64,000 bases of DNA, taken from positions 62,001 through 126,000 of the forward strand of contig CAWALU010000010.1 of the NCBI GenBank assembly GCA_963782985.1. Reading direction: 5' to 3'. Shown in pieces: positions 9,485 to 17,976 of the stretch (positions are counted from its first letter, which is position 1; each line of letters starts with the position of its first letter). The notes below the pieces were generated by a model that had not been told where the DNA came from, did no database searches, and saw only the letters and a program-made list of their open reading frames with translations. Origin of the DNA: CAVSWT01 sp963782985 (lineage in GTDB: Bacteria > Bacteroidota > Ignavibacteria > Ignavibacteriales > Ignavibacteriaceae). Position numbers and translations under genes: made by a program.

Positions 9485-10773
9485 GATTAATTAAAGAAGA
9501 TACTTTTAGGTATGAATCGTTTTTTAATTTATTAGAAACCGGAAATATACATTCAGCTTCTAAAGAAAAAAATAAATTCCTAAACCATACAGTCCGCGAA
9601 GAAAAAATGAATTTAAAAAATGATCAATACTTTTTAAAAATTACTTCGCTTCAAAAGCAATTTGATTCAGCCAATGATTTGAATTGCGTAAATGAAGCGC
9701 TATCAAAATGTATAACTGAATTGCCTAATTTTTTCAAAGCTGAAATTTATTTGCTTGATAATAATCAACAAAGTTTAAAACCGCTAAGCGGTACTGTAAA
9801 TAATGCCGAGAACGATTTTTTTAATGTGTGTTTAAATTCAGGCATCTTCAAAAGAATTTTTGAAAAAGATTCGCCGGTTATAATTCCAGCTTCCGCCGTT
9901 AAAAATAAAATAAGATCGAATGAAAAATATTTAATTTTTCCTCTTTTAAAGGAAAAAGAAAGATTGGGCATTTTAGCTTTAAGCGCCGGCGGGTTTGCTT
10001 TTTCTGAATCAAGCGACGAAACTAATTTTATCAAATCTGCAATTTCGCTTACGTTAAATAAAATTGATTCTATAAAAAATAGAGAAGAATTAAATTCAAC
10101 TTATAAAGAGCTTCAAGTTTATCAATCCAAACTATCAAACGATTACAAGCTCTCCGCTATTGGCGAATTAACTTCGGGCATTGCGGAAGATATTTTATCG
10201 CCGCTTCAAATAATTTTAGGCTACACTGATTTTTTAAGGAAAGAAAATAATTTAAATAATTGTCCTTCGCTGGATGCAATAAATTCACAGGTTAAAAAAG
10301 TTGAACTTGTTGTTAAAGGACTAATAAAGTTTGCAAATATTAATAATGTAAAATATAAAGTTCAGCCGTGCAATGTTAATGAAATTATAAACGAATATTG
10401 CGAAATGATTTCATCGTTTTTAAAGAATGAAAATTACGAGTGCATTCTTGATTTCGAAAAAAACATTCCTCCAATTTTAAGTCATCCCAATGAAATTCAT
10501 CAGCTGCTTACAAATATTTTCAGCTTGTTAAAAGCCGCTAATAGTAACGGCGGCGGAATTTTAATTCAAACTAAACATCAAAAAGATTCAGTGATAATTA
10601 AATTTATTTCCACCGATAAAATTGACGAAGGCAAAAGCAGTAAAGAAAATCTTAGCTTAAAAATTGTTGAGAAATTAATGAAGAACCACGAGGGAAATAT
10701 AAAAGTAACCACCGATGAAAATTTTGGTTCTACCGCAATTTTAACCTTCCCAATAAAAAGGAAATTTGCTTGA
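9481..10773 (+). CDS. GAF-domain, degenerate histidine-kinase-like protein
   Basis: 430 residues. About residues 50-205 look like a GAF sensor domain (weak pattern, inference). From 226 a dimerisation/phosphotransfer-like helix reads AIGELTSGIAEDILSPLQ. In working kinases this is GxAHExxNPL, so the phosphoacceptor His is replaced by Glu (E236). The C-terminal ATPase-like fold is present (ENFGSTAILTFPI at the end), but the N-box reads NIFSLLKAAN, without the usual second Asn. It is thus probably a pseudokinase acting as sensor or scaffold. It overlaps the HDOD gene by 4 nt and the next gene by ATGA. No transmembrane segment. Confidence 0.82.
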   Translation: MRLIKEDTFRYESFFNLLETGNIHSASKEKNKFLNHTVREEKMNLKNDQYFLKITSLQKQFDSANDLNCVNEALSKCITELPNFFKAEIYLLDNNQQSLKPLSGTVNNAENDFFNVCLNSGIFKRIFEKDSPVIIPASAVKNKIRSNEKYLIFPLLKEKERLGILALSAGGFAFSESSDETNFIKSAISLTLNKIDSIKNREELNSTYKELQVYQSKLSNDYKLSAIGELTSGIAEDILSPLQIILGYTDFLRKENNLNNCPSLDAINSQVKKVELVVKGLIKFANINNVKYKVQPCNVNEIINEYCEMISSFLKNENYECILDFEKNIPPILSHPNEIHQLLTNIFSLLKAANSNGGGILIQTKHQKDSVIIKFISTDKIDEGKSSKENLSLKIVEKLMKNHEGNIKVTTDENFGSTAILTFPIKRKFA

Positions 10774-11414
10774 TGAAAAAATTATTAATTCTAATCTCGT
10801 TTTTCCTTTGCTGCTTTCAGTTATTTGCCAATAAAGATTTTTCTGGAAGCGCTGATACAATTTCATATTCAGCTCAAATAAAAATTGCAGTTGGCGATTC
10901 ATTAAATATATCTCAAATGGTTCAACAGCAAATTGAGGATGCAAGAATAAAAGAGTTGAGCCGGAATGTTTTTGGTGATCGGAAAAATATTGCGCAAGAT
11001 GAAAATCAAAAATCTCAATTATTCGGGAGCGAAAATTTATTAAGTATAATTTCAAATATTCCAACTGATAGAACGTTTATACTTTTATTTGCGTCGCTTT
11101 TAGTCGCGGTTGCTTTGATAATAAATAGATTAAGAAATCGTCCTAAAGATTCATCGGAAAAACTAAAAAATGCAATTAATATTTTAAGAAGCGAATCAGC
11201 TTTGAAAAAAGAAAACTATCGCCTGAACAGGCAAGGTAAGAAATTAGAAAAGTTAAGAAAAAAAATTCACGCCAGCAGAGAGCTAAAAAGTTTTGGCGAG
11301 CAGGATATTATTAAAGCGGCAAAAAAACTTCAAATATCAAAAGGCGAACTAATGCTTGCCGTTAAAATAAAATCGCATCAAATGAATAATAGTTATCCCA
11401 GCAAAATTTTATAA
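10770..11414 (+). CDS. Exported/membrane protein of unknown function in flagellar operon
   Basis: Not recognised. The 214-residue product has an N-terminal signal-like segment (MMKKLLILISFFLCCFQLFA), a periplasmic region of about 75 residues, one clear transmembrane helix near 100-118 (FILLFASLLVAVALIINRL) and a strongly basic, probably coiled-coil cytosolic C-terminus. The overall topology resembles long FliO proteins of some phyla, but FliO normally precedes fliP and there is no sequence match I can point to. ATGA overlap with the preceding gene, and flgF only 22 nt downstream, make it part of the flagellar operon. Confidence 0.72.
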   Translation: MMKKLLILISFFLCCFQLFANKDFSGSADTISYSAQIKIAVGDSLNISQMVQQQIEDARIKELSRNVFGDRKNIAQDENQKSQLFGSENLLSIISNIPTDRTFILLFASLLVAVALIINRLRNRPKDSSEKLKNAINILRSESALKKENYRLNRQGKKLEKLRKKIHASRELKSFGEQDIIKAAKKLQISKGELMLAVKIKSHQMNNSYPSKIL

Positions 11415-11436
11415 AAATTAATCATAAGGAAATAAA

Positions 11437-12144
11437 ATGATTAAAGGAATTTATCTCGCAGGTCGCAGCTTAGACGGCAAAATGAAAAGCATGGAAATTA
11501 TTGCTAACAACCTGGCAAACCTAAATACCACCAGCTTTAAACGAGAGGTTCCATTTTCTGAAGTGATCAATAAATTTAACGAAGTAAAAGTAAAAGCGGT
11601 TACTGATTATCAGCAGGGTAATTCGGCGCAGACATCCAATCCTTTAGACCTTTATTTAAACGGCAAAGGTTTTTTCGCAATTCAAACGCCTAACGGAATT
11701 GAACTTACGAGAAATGGAAAGTTTACAATTTCTGACCAAGGTTTTTTAACAGATGAGCAAGGAAATAATGTCCTCGGCAAAAACGGCGAGATTAGTCTTA
11801 ACGAAAAAATGTTTGGGGATAAACAATCAATTACAATTTCTAAAAATGGCGATATAAAAGTCGGCGACACGCCCGTAGATTCATTGCTAATTGCTAAGCT
11901 GGAAAGTTCAAGAGAAATAGAAAAAGTAAACGGAAACAATTTTATTTATAGAGACGGACCTTTTGAAGTATCGGCGGAAAATGAATGCGAAGTAGTTCAG
12001 GGTTATTTGGAAGAATCAAACAGCAATCCAATTTCGGAATTGCAAGCGATGATTCACATTAGTAATGATTATCAATCCAGTCAAAAAATGATTCAGTTTC
12101 TTGATGAATCTTTAGGCAGGGCAAATGAAATTGGTAGAATTTAA
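11437..12144 (+). CDS. flgF: Flagellar basal-body rod protein FlgF
   Basis: Proximal-rod protein of the FlgF/FlgG family. The N-terminal rod motif reads MKSMEIIANNLANLNTTSFK. The C-terminal motif (VVQGYLEESNSNPISELQAM) also matches the rod/hook pattern. At 235 residues it is shorter than the following FlgG, as expected for FlgF. A ribosome site AAGGAA lies 7 nt before the ATG. It precedes flgG by 16 nt. A second FlgG-like rod protein would be the alternative name, but the order flgF-flgG is standard. Confidence 0.92.
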   Translation: MIKGIYLAGRSLDGKMKSMEIIANNLANLNTTSFKREVPFSEVINKFNEVKVKAVTDYQQGNSAQTSNPLDLYLNGKGFFAIQTPNGIELTRNGKFTISDQGFLTDEQGNNVLGKNGEISLNEKMFGDKQSITISKNGDIKVGDTPVDSLLIAKLESSREIEKVNGNNFIYRDGPFEVSAENECEVVQGYLEESNSNPISELQAMIHISNDYQSSQKMIQFLDESLGRANEIGRI

Positions 12145-12160
12145 AAAGGAGAAATGTAAA

Positions 12161-12958
12161 ATGCCAACGCGAGCTTTAAGATCAGCAGCTTCGGGAATGT
12201 ATGCGCAGCAACTTAACATTGAAGTTATTTCCAATAATATTGCAAATATGAATACCACAGGCTTCAAGAAAAATAAAGCTGAGTTTCAAGATTTAATGTA
12301 TCAGGAAGTGAAAATAAATCCTCTTACAACTTCCACTCCCGGTATTTATGAAAATTCATCCGACAATATTCAAATCGGCAACGGAGTAAAGCCAGCTTCA
12401 ACTCAAAAGAATTTTATGCAGGGAGACGTAACTGCTACTAATAATCCGATGGATATGGCGATTCAAGGCGAAGGGTTTTTTCAGGTAAGAAAACCGGACG
12501 GAACTTTTGCTTACACAAGAGACGGTTCATTTAAAGTAAACGCCGAAGGAAGATTAGTAACCGCCAGCGGTTATACTCTTGATCCAGATATTGCTTTAAA
12601 TGAAGATACCATTTCGCTTTCAATAAGCCGCGACGGCACAGTGGCATCCGAAGAAGGCGGCGGCGGAAGTTCTGTTTTGGGAAATATTGAACTTGTAAAA
12701 TTTATAAATCCCGGCGGATTAAAAGCTTTGGGTGATAATCTATATGCAGAAACAACTGAATCGGGCGCTCCACTAATTGGTACGCCGGGCGCAACGGGTT
12801 TTGGCGAGGTTCACCAAGGTTATCTTGAAGCTTCAAACGTTGATATTGTTGAAGAAATGGTCTCAATGATTACGGCTCAAAAAGCTTATGAAATAAATTC
12901 TAAAACTGTTCAGACTGTGGAAGAAATGATGCAGATGGCAAATAATTTAAAGAGATGA
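12161..12958 (+). CDS. flgG: Flagellar distal-rod protein FlgG
   Basis: Distal rod subunit, 265 residues from the ATG at 12161. That start is preferred over an upstream in-frame ATG at 12125 because an AGGAG site lies about 10 nt before it and the resulting N-terminus MPTRALRSAASGMYAQQLN matches FlgG. The rod motif NNIANMNTTGFKKNKAEFQD follows. The C-terminal motif is HQGYLEASNVDIVEEMVSMI, then AQKAYEINSKTVQTVEEMM. A glycine run (EEGGGGSS) sits in the middle. The stop overlaps flgA by ATGA. Confidence 0.96.
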   Translation: MPTRALRSAASGMYAQQLNIEVISNNIANMNTTGFKKNKAEFQDLMYQEVKINPLTTSTPGIYENSSDNIQIGNGVKPASTQKNFMQGDVTATNNPMDMAIQGEGFFQVRKPDGTFAYTRDGSFKVNAEGRLVTASGYTLDPDIALNEDTISLSISRDGTVASEEGGGGSSVLGNIELVKFINPGGLKALGDNLYAETTESGAPLIGTPGATGFGEVHQGYLEASNVDIVEEMVSMITAQKAYEINSKTVQTVEEMMQMANNLKR

Positions 12959-13641
12959 TAATTATTATGAATAGATCTCTGCTGATAATTTTTTTATTGA
13001 TTATGACTGCCTTAGGCATAAAAGAAGTTGACGGCGGAAACAGCGAATTAAAAAAAGAGATTGATAATTATCTTAAAAAAACTTTCAGCCAATATGAAAG
13101 TTATGAGTTTGAAATTTTACAAACGCCGGAAGGGAAAAATATTTCACTCGTTCAAAAAAGCGGATTGAACCTTCACAAAAATTTATTGTATCTGCCTGTT
13201 GAAATAACTGATAAATATAACAGAAAAAGAAACTCCAACATCACTTTAAAAATAAAGCTGTACAAAAATATTTTAGTTGTAAAAAATCAAATTGTAAAAA
13301 AACATATTCTTTCCGAAGCCGATATAGAAATTGTAAAGTTTAACGTTACAGAAATTAAAGGAACTCCTTTTACTGAATTTGAAGATATTTCTAAATATCA
13401 AACTAAAATAAATATTAGACCCGAAACAGTTTTGATAAAAGAAATGACTGAACCAAAACCAATAATAAATGACGGCGATAAAATTTCAGCAAGAATTATT
13501 AAAGGCAAGGTAATGTTAAGCGTTGATGCTTTAAGCCGTCAGGATGGCGCTGAAGGCGATATAATAAAAATTACTACGCTGGATAAAAAACAATTTTCAG
13601 CAAAGGTAGTTGATTCAAAAAACGTTTTAATTATTGAGTAA
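12955..13641 (+). CDS. flgA: P-ring assembly chaperone FlgA
   Basis: Periplasmic chaperone needed for P-ring (FlgI) polymerisation. The product has a signal peptide (MNRSLLIIFLLIMTALG), an N-terminal domain, then a SAF-type domain from about residue 105 with KNQIVKKHILSEADIEIVK. The C-terminal SAF-like region carries ALSRQDGAEGDIIKI. Length of 228 residues is typical of FlgA. Start at 12955 (ATGA overlap with flgG) or the ATG at 12967; the second gives a cleaner signal peptide. It is followed by flgH and flgI, its client. Confidence 0.9.
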   Translation: MIIIMNRSLLIIFLLIMTALGIKEVDGGNSELKKEIDNYLKKTFSQYESYEFEILQTPEGKNISLVQKSGLNLHKNLLYLPVEITDKYNRKRNSNITLKIKLYKNILVVKNQIVKKHILSEADIEIVKFNVTEIKGTPFTEFEDISKYQTKINIRPETVLIKEMTEPKPIINDGDKISARIIKGKVMLSVDALSRQDGAEGDIIKITTLDKKQFSAKVVDSKNVLIIE

Positions 13642-13660
13642 AATTTTTATTGAGTACAAA

Positions 13661-14236
13661 ATGAAAAAAATATTCTTCATCTTTTTTCTTTTCATCTTAA
13701 ATATCGCCGCACATCCGCAGGACATGCGAAGAAATTCAAACAGCTCTTTATTCTCCGATCAAAAAGCAAACAGAGTTGGCGACGCCGTTACAATAATTGT
13801 AGTGGAATCTTCTCAGGCTTCAAACAACGCGGTAAAATCCACAAGCAGGGAAAGCGATTTGGGATTTGATTTAAGCGGACAAGTTGATAAAAATCCACTT
13901 CCAAAAGTTGATGTTGGCATCGGTTCAAATAATGATTTTAAAGGATCAGGCTCAACAAGCACATCAGGAATGATTAGAACAAAAATAAGCGCCACCATTG
14001 ATTCGGTTTTAAACAACGGAAATCTTGTTGTAAGAGGAAGCAGAAAAATTTCAATCAATGGTGAAGAGCAAACATTACACATAAAAGGCGTAGTTCGAAA
14101 CTCTGATATTACCGCAGAAAATTCGGTTCTTTCTTACAACCTTTCCGACGCTGAAATTGTATTGGAAGGGAATGGGTTAATTAATGATTCACAAAGTCCG
14201 GGCTGGTTAACAAAATTTTTCCATTGGATTTTTTAA
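13661..14236 (+). CDS. flgH: Flagellar L-ring protein FlgH (no lipobox)
   Basis: Outer-membrane L-ring subunit. ATG 13661 is chosen over an in-frame TTG at 13634 because it begins directly at the signal peptide. FlgH features are the block ANRVGDAVTIIVVESSQASN and the C-terminal NLVVRGSRKISINGEEQ followed by IKGVVRNSDI. At 191 residues it is shorter than enteric FlgH (about 230). Classical FlgH is a lipoprotein. Here the signal peptide (FLFILNIAAHPQD) contains no cysteine and the mature protein none at all, so lipid anchoring at an N-terminal Cys is impossible. It lies 1 nt before flgI. Confidence 0.92.
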   Translation: MKKIFFIFFLFILNIAAHPQDMRRNSNSSLFSDQKANRVGDAVTIIVVESSQASNNAVKSTSRESDLGFDLSGQVDKNPLPKVDVGIGSNNDFKGSGSTSTSGMIRTKISATIDSVLNNGNLVVRGSRKISINGEEQTLHIKGVVRNSDITAENSVLSYNLSDAEIVLEGNGLINDSQSPGWLTKFFHWIF

Positions 14237-14237
14237 A

Positions 14238-15335
14238 ATGAAAATAAAATTAAAATATATTCTCGCAGCTTTAATTTTCTTTAGCTCATTAATTTCCGCG
14301 CAAAGAATTAAAGACATTGCTTATTTAAAAAATGATAATTCCGAACAAATAATTGGCTACGGTTTAGTCGTTGGTCTTTCCGGCAGCGGCGACAGCTACC
14401 GCTCTTCTTTTACAGTTCAATCAATAACCAGTATGTTAAAAAGATTTGGAATAACTGTTCCGCAAACGGATTTAAAAACAAAAAATGTTGCCGCCGTAAT
14501 TGTAACCGCAACTTTAAATTCAAATTTAAAAGAAGGGGCAAATTTTGATGTTACTGTTTCTTCATTGGGCGATGCTACAAGTCTGCAAGGCGGGACTTTA
14601 TTGATGACGCCTCTTTCAGGAATGGAAGGAAATGTTTACGGTTTTGCGCAGGGACCTTTATCGGTGGGCGGCTATGATTTTAGAACTCCAACCGGGAATA
14701 GAGTTTCGCGTAATCATTCTTTGGCGGGAAGAGTGCCGAGAGGCGGAGTGTTAAAAGCTTCTTTGGAAAAAAATGTTTTATCTAAAACAGAAATAAGTAT
14801 TTATTTAAAAGACCCAGACTTAACAACGTCCAATAATGTTGCAGTTGCCATAAATGCAGCCTTCGGTGAAAATACTTCAAGTTGTGTGGATGCAGCAGAA
14901 ATTAAAGTAAATGTTCCGACTGAAAGGCAAAATAACATTGTAGGATTTTTGGCTCAACTTGAAGGCTTAAACGTCGCCACTGATTACGCGGCAAAAGTTG
15001 TTTTGAATGAACGAACCGGAACCGTTGTTGCGGGCAATAATGTAAAAATTCAGCCTGCTACTATTTCACATGGAAGTTTAAATTTATCAATTCGCTCTTA
15101 CCCAATTATTTCGCAGCCCGGAGCCTTTTCAAACGGAACCACAGAAGTTTTTAATAATATTGTTCCCTACGCTTCGCAGGATTCAACCAACGCAATTGCA
15201 ATTGAAGGCGCATCAAATGTGCAGGAAGTTGCAGCCGCGCTTAATTCATTAAAGGTTTCGCCTAAAGATATTATTGCAATTTTTCAGGCTTTAAAAGAAG
15301 CGGGCGCTTTAATTGGAGAATTGGTTATAATTTGA
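14238..15335 (+). CDS. flgI: Flagellar P-ring protein FlgI
   Basis: Periplasmic P-ring subunit, 365 residues, normal for FlgI. A signal peptide (LAALIFFSSLISAQR) is followed by the family core: IKDIAYLKNDNSEQIIGYGL, VGLSGSGD, and later DATSLQGGTLLMTPLSG. NERTGTVVAGNNVKI and the C-terminal NSLKVSPKDIIAIFQALKEA are also conserved. The TGATG junction couples its stop to the flgJ start. No anomaly. Confidence 0.97.
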   Translation: MKIKLKYILAALIFFSSLISAQRIKDIAYLKNDNSEQIIGYGLVVGLSGSGDSYRSSFTVQSITSMLKRFGITVPQTDLKTKNVAAVIVTATLNSNLKEGANFDVTVSSLGDATSLQGGTLLMTPLSGMEGNVYGFAQGPLSVGGYDFRTPTGNRVSRNHSLAGRVPRGGVLKASLEKNVLSKTEISIYLKDPDLTTSNNVAVAINAAFGENTSSCVDAAEIKVNVPTERQNNIVGFLAQLEGLNVATDYAAKVVLNERTGTVVAGNNVKIQPATISHGSLNLSIRSYPIISQPGAFSNGTTEVFNNIVPYASQDSTNAIAIEGASNVQEVAAALNSLKVSPKDIIAIFQALKEAGALIGELVII

Positions 15336-16171
15336 TGAGCGCATTAGATTTAAAAATTACAAATCCGGCAAAGCATTTTTCACAAACCGCAGATGTTTCA
15401 AATAAATACTCCGATCCTGAAAAAAAGAAAATCGCCGAAACCGCAAAACAGTTTGAAGGGCTTTTAACTTCGATGATGCTTAAAAGCATGAACAAAACTA
15501 CAGACGGTATGTTTGGTGAAAATAGTTTGGGCGGCGATTTTTATAATTCAATTTTTGAAATGGAGCTTGGCTCTCAAATTTCGCACAACAAAAGTTTTGG
15601 CGTTGCCGAAATGATTTACAAAAAAGTTACGGGCGAAGATATTAGCAATATGAGTAACGACCTAAAATTACCTATGAGCAAAGCAGTTCATCTTGAAAAA
15701 AAAATAACTCCAAAAGAAATTAAAATTGAAAATATAAATCCAACCGTCCCCATAAAACCGGGTAGTAAATCGGTTGAAAGATTAAATAAATATAACAACA
15801 TAATTGAGAATGCTTCAAAAAAATATGGCGTGGATAAAAACTTAATAAAATCAGTTATACTCACAGAATCTGCGGGAAAGGAAAACGCCCTTTCATCAGC
15901 AAAAGCTAAAGGGTTAATGCAGTTAATGGACTCAACCGCAGCCGATTTAGGCGTGCAGAATATTTGGGATCCCGGTGAAAACATTATGGGCGGAACTAAA
16001 TATTTAGCTGATATGCTTCGACAATATAATGGGGACATAAATCTTGCGTTAGCAGGTTATAACGCCGGACCAGGAAATGTTGACAAGTTTAAAGGCGTTC
16101 CTCCTTTTGAGGAAACTAAAAATTATATAACCCGGGTTACCGGTTATTTTAGTCATTTAAATGGATTGTAA
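15335..16171 (+). CDS. flgJ: FlgJ-type rod-binding protein with SLT lytic transglycosylase domain
   Basis: Opens the peptidoglycan for the growing rod. The start is ATG 15335, overlapping the flgI stop by one base (278 aa). The N-terminal rod-binding domain (about 25-105) reads AKQFEGLLTSMMLKSMNKT and GDFYNSIFEMELGSQIS. The C-terminal domain (about 155-275) is an SLT/GH23-type lytic transglycosylase: LTESAGKENALSSAKAKGLM with the catalytic Glu at about residue 178, then LAGYNAGPGNVDKF. Enteric FlgJ carries a GH73 glucosaminidase instead; the SLT version is known from other phyla. There is no obvious signal peptide, as in FlgJ. Confidence 0.94.
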   Translation: MSALDLKITNPAKHFSQTADVSNKYSDPEKKKIAETAKQFEGLLTSMMLKSMNKTTDGMFGENSLGGDFYNSIFEMELGSQISHNKSFGVAEMIYKKVTGEDISNMSNDLKLPMSKAVHLEKKITPKEIKIENINPTVPIKPGSKSVERLNKYNNIIENASKKYGVDKNLIKSVILTESAGKENALSSAKAKGLMQLMDSTAADLGVQNIWDPGENIMGGTKYLADMLRQYNGDINLALAGYNAGPGNVDKFKGVPPFEETKNYITRVTGYFSHLNGL

Positions 16172-16172
16172 A

Positions 16173-16616
16173 ATGGAAACTTCACAATTAGATAGAATGC
16201 TGGAAGAAAATAAAATTAACTTAGAAAAATTTCTTCAAGTACTTTCTGAACAGCAAAAGCATTTGGTTGATAATAACATTTCCGGACTTGAACAATCAAT
16301 TATTAAAGAAGAAAAACTTATTAACCAAATTGAAGAAGTAAAATTTAAAACAGCCGAAGCTCTTTCTAATTTAATTGAAGAATATTCAATTAAAGTAAAC
16401 GGAAGCAGATTGAAAGATTTCATTAGCGCGGTAAAAAATAAAATTAATATTGACGAAACAATTATTCTTCAGAAAAAAATTTTTGACCTCGCAAATCAAG
16501 TGAAGCAAATGAACAATCAAAATAAAGTTTTAATTGAACACGCCCGCAGTTTTATTAAAGCTACTGTTAAAGCTCTTTCAACTGACAACAGTTTAGTTTT
16601 AGATAGGAAAGTGTAA
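16173..16616 (+). CDS. flgN: FlgN-type export chaperone for hook-junction proteins
   Basis: Small helical protein (147 residues from ATG 16173; an in-frame ATG at 16161 inside flgJ is possible). It reads as a near-continuous coiled coil, with an N-terminal LDRMLEENKINLEKFLQVL and a central LSEQQKHLVDNNISGLEQSI typical of FlgN. It directly precedes flgK and flgL, the clients of FlgN. Its TAA stop shares one base with the flgK ATG. Identification rests on pattern plus position. Confidence 0.84.
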   Translation: METSQLDRMLEENKINLEKFLQVLSEQQKHLVDNNISGLEQSIIKEEKLINQIEEVKFKTAEALSNLIEEYSIKVNGSRLKDFISAVKNKINIDETIILQKKIFDLANQVKQMNNQNKVLIEHARSFIKATVKALSTDNSLVLDRKV

Positions 16617-17974
16617 TGGGACTAAGCAGAGTTTTCGATATTGCAAGAAGAAGTTTGGGCGTTTATCAAAATGCGCTAAACCTTACTTCGCATAATATAG
16701 CCAATGCCGCCAATGAAGATTATTCGCGGCAACGAGTGAGGTTCGGAACGGAACGCCCCGATGTTATGGCTGGATTTGTTTGGGGAACTGGCGTAAAGAT
16801 AACGGATATTAACCGCGTTCGGGATTCATTATTAGACACGCAAATCCGATCAAACGCACAAAAATTTTATAGTAATAATAAGCAGTCAATTTTATTAAGC
16901 CAGGTGGAAAGTATTTTTTCCGAGCCTTCCGATTTAGGACTTTCAAATTTAACAACTGAATTTTTTAACGCCTGGAATGAGCTTTCAAGCGATTCCGGTT
17001 CGATGACGCTGCGCGATAATGTAGTTCAAGTTGCAACTAAATTAAGCGGCAGAGTAAAAAGTATTCATGATGATTTGAATAGAACTCAGGCAGATATGTT
17101 GTCAGAAATGAACAGCAAAGTAACTGAAGTGAATTCGTTGTTAAAAGATGTTCAAACTTTAAACAAGCAAATTTTTGATTTGGAAGCTGTTGGAAATAAC
17201 GCAAACGATTTGCTGGATCTGCGCGATAAAGCAATTGATGATTTAAGCAAGCTGGTAAATATTAATACCAATTACGATGATAAAAATGTTGCGATGATTT
17301 CCATTGGGGGAGTTTTTTCTGTTGACGCTTCTCATGCAATTGAATTTAAAACTGAATTGGTTGACGGTAAATTGGGAATGGTAACGAAAGACGGAGAGAA
17401 TAAAGCTGCTATTACAGGCGGAGAGCTTTACGCTGTATCGGATATTTATTCAAATAAAATTCCTAAATATTTGAATAAGCTGGATTCAATTATGAATACG
17501 CTTTTTAACAGCGTGAACGACGCTCATAAAAGAGGTTATACTTTAGAAGATCCTCCGCAAACCGGACTAAATTTTTTCGACAGTTACAGTGACGGCGAAT
17601 TAAAAATAAACAAACTAATTCTTGACGATCCTAAAAAAATTGCAGCTTCAGGCGATGGAACATTAGGCAATGGAGATATTTCCCTTAAAATTTCTGAATT
17701 ACAAAATCAAAAGTTATTTGATGGGGCCACGTTTACAGACAGTTATTCATCATTAATAAGCGGTTTGGGAAATGACAAATTAACCGCGGATAATTCTGCC
17801 GAATCATTTGGATTAGTTCTTTCTCAATTATCAAATCAAAAAGCGTCAATTTCAGGCGTATCGGTTGATGAAGAAATGACTAATATAATTATCTATCAAC
17901 GCGCTTACGATGCTTCTGCAAAATTAGTAAGAGTCGCAGATGAAATGTTACAAACATTAATTGACATGGTATAA
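16616..17974 (+). CDS. flgK: Hook-filament junction protein FlgK
   Basis: First hook-associated protein. The N-terminal signature is ALNLTSHNIANAANEDYSRQ. The C-terminal D0 segment is GVSVDEEMTNIIIYQRAYDA, then AKLVRVADEMLQTLIDMV. At 452 residues it is about 100 shorter than enteric FlgK, so the outer variable domain is reduced. It lies between its chaperone flgN and flgL, with a 2-nt gap to flgL. Confidence 0.96.
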   Translation: MGLSRVFDIARRSLGVYQNALNLTSHNIANAANEDYSRQRVRFGTERPDVMAGFVWGTGVKITDINRVRDSLLDTQIRSNAQKFYSNNKQSILLSQVESIFSEPSDLGLSNLTTEFFNAWNELSSDSGSMTLRDNVVQVATKLSGRVKSIHDDLNRTQADMLSEMNSKVTEVNSLLKDVQTLNKQIFDLEAVGNNANDLLDLRDKAIDDLSKLVNINTNYDDKNVAMISIGGVFSVDASHAIEFKTELVDGKLGMVTKDGENKAAITGGELYAVSDIYSNKIPKYLNKLDSIMNTLFNSVNDAHKRGYTLEDPPQTGLNFFDSYSDGELKINKLILDDPKKIAASGDGTLGNGDISLKISELQNQKLFDGATFTDSYSSLISGLGNDKLTADNSAESFGLVLSQLSNQKASISGVSVDEEMTNIIIYQRAYDASAKLVRVADEMLQTLIDMV

Positions 17975-17976
17975 CT

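Noticed and set aside
10770..11414. Considered naming this gene fliO
   Set aside because: Topology fits, but the position is wrong and no conserved FliO segment is visible; fliO would be expected just before fliP, outside the window.
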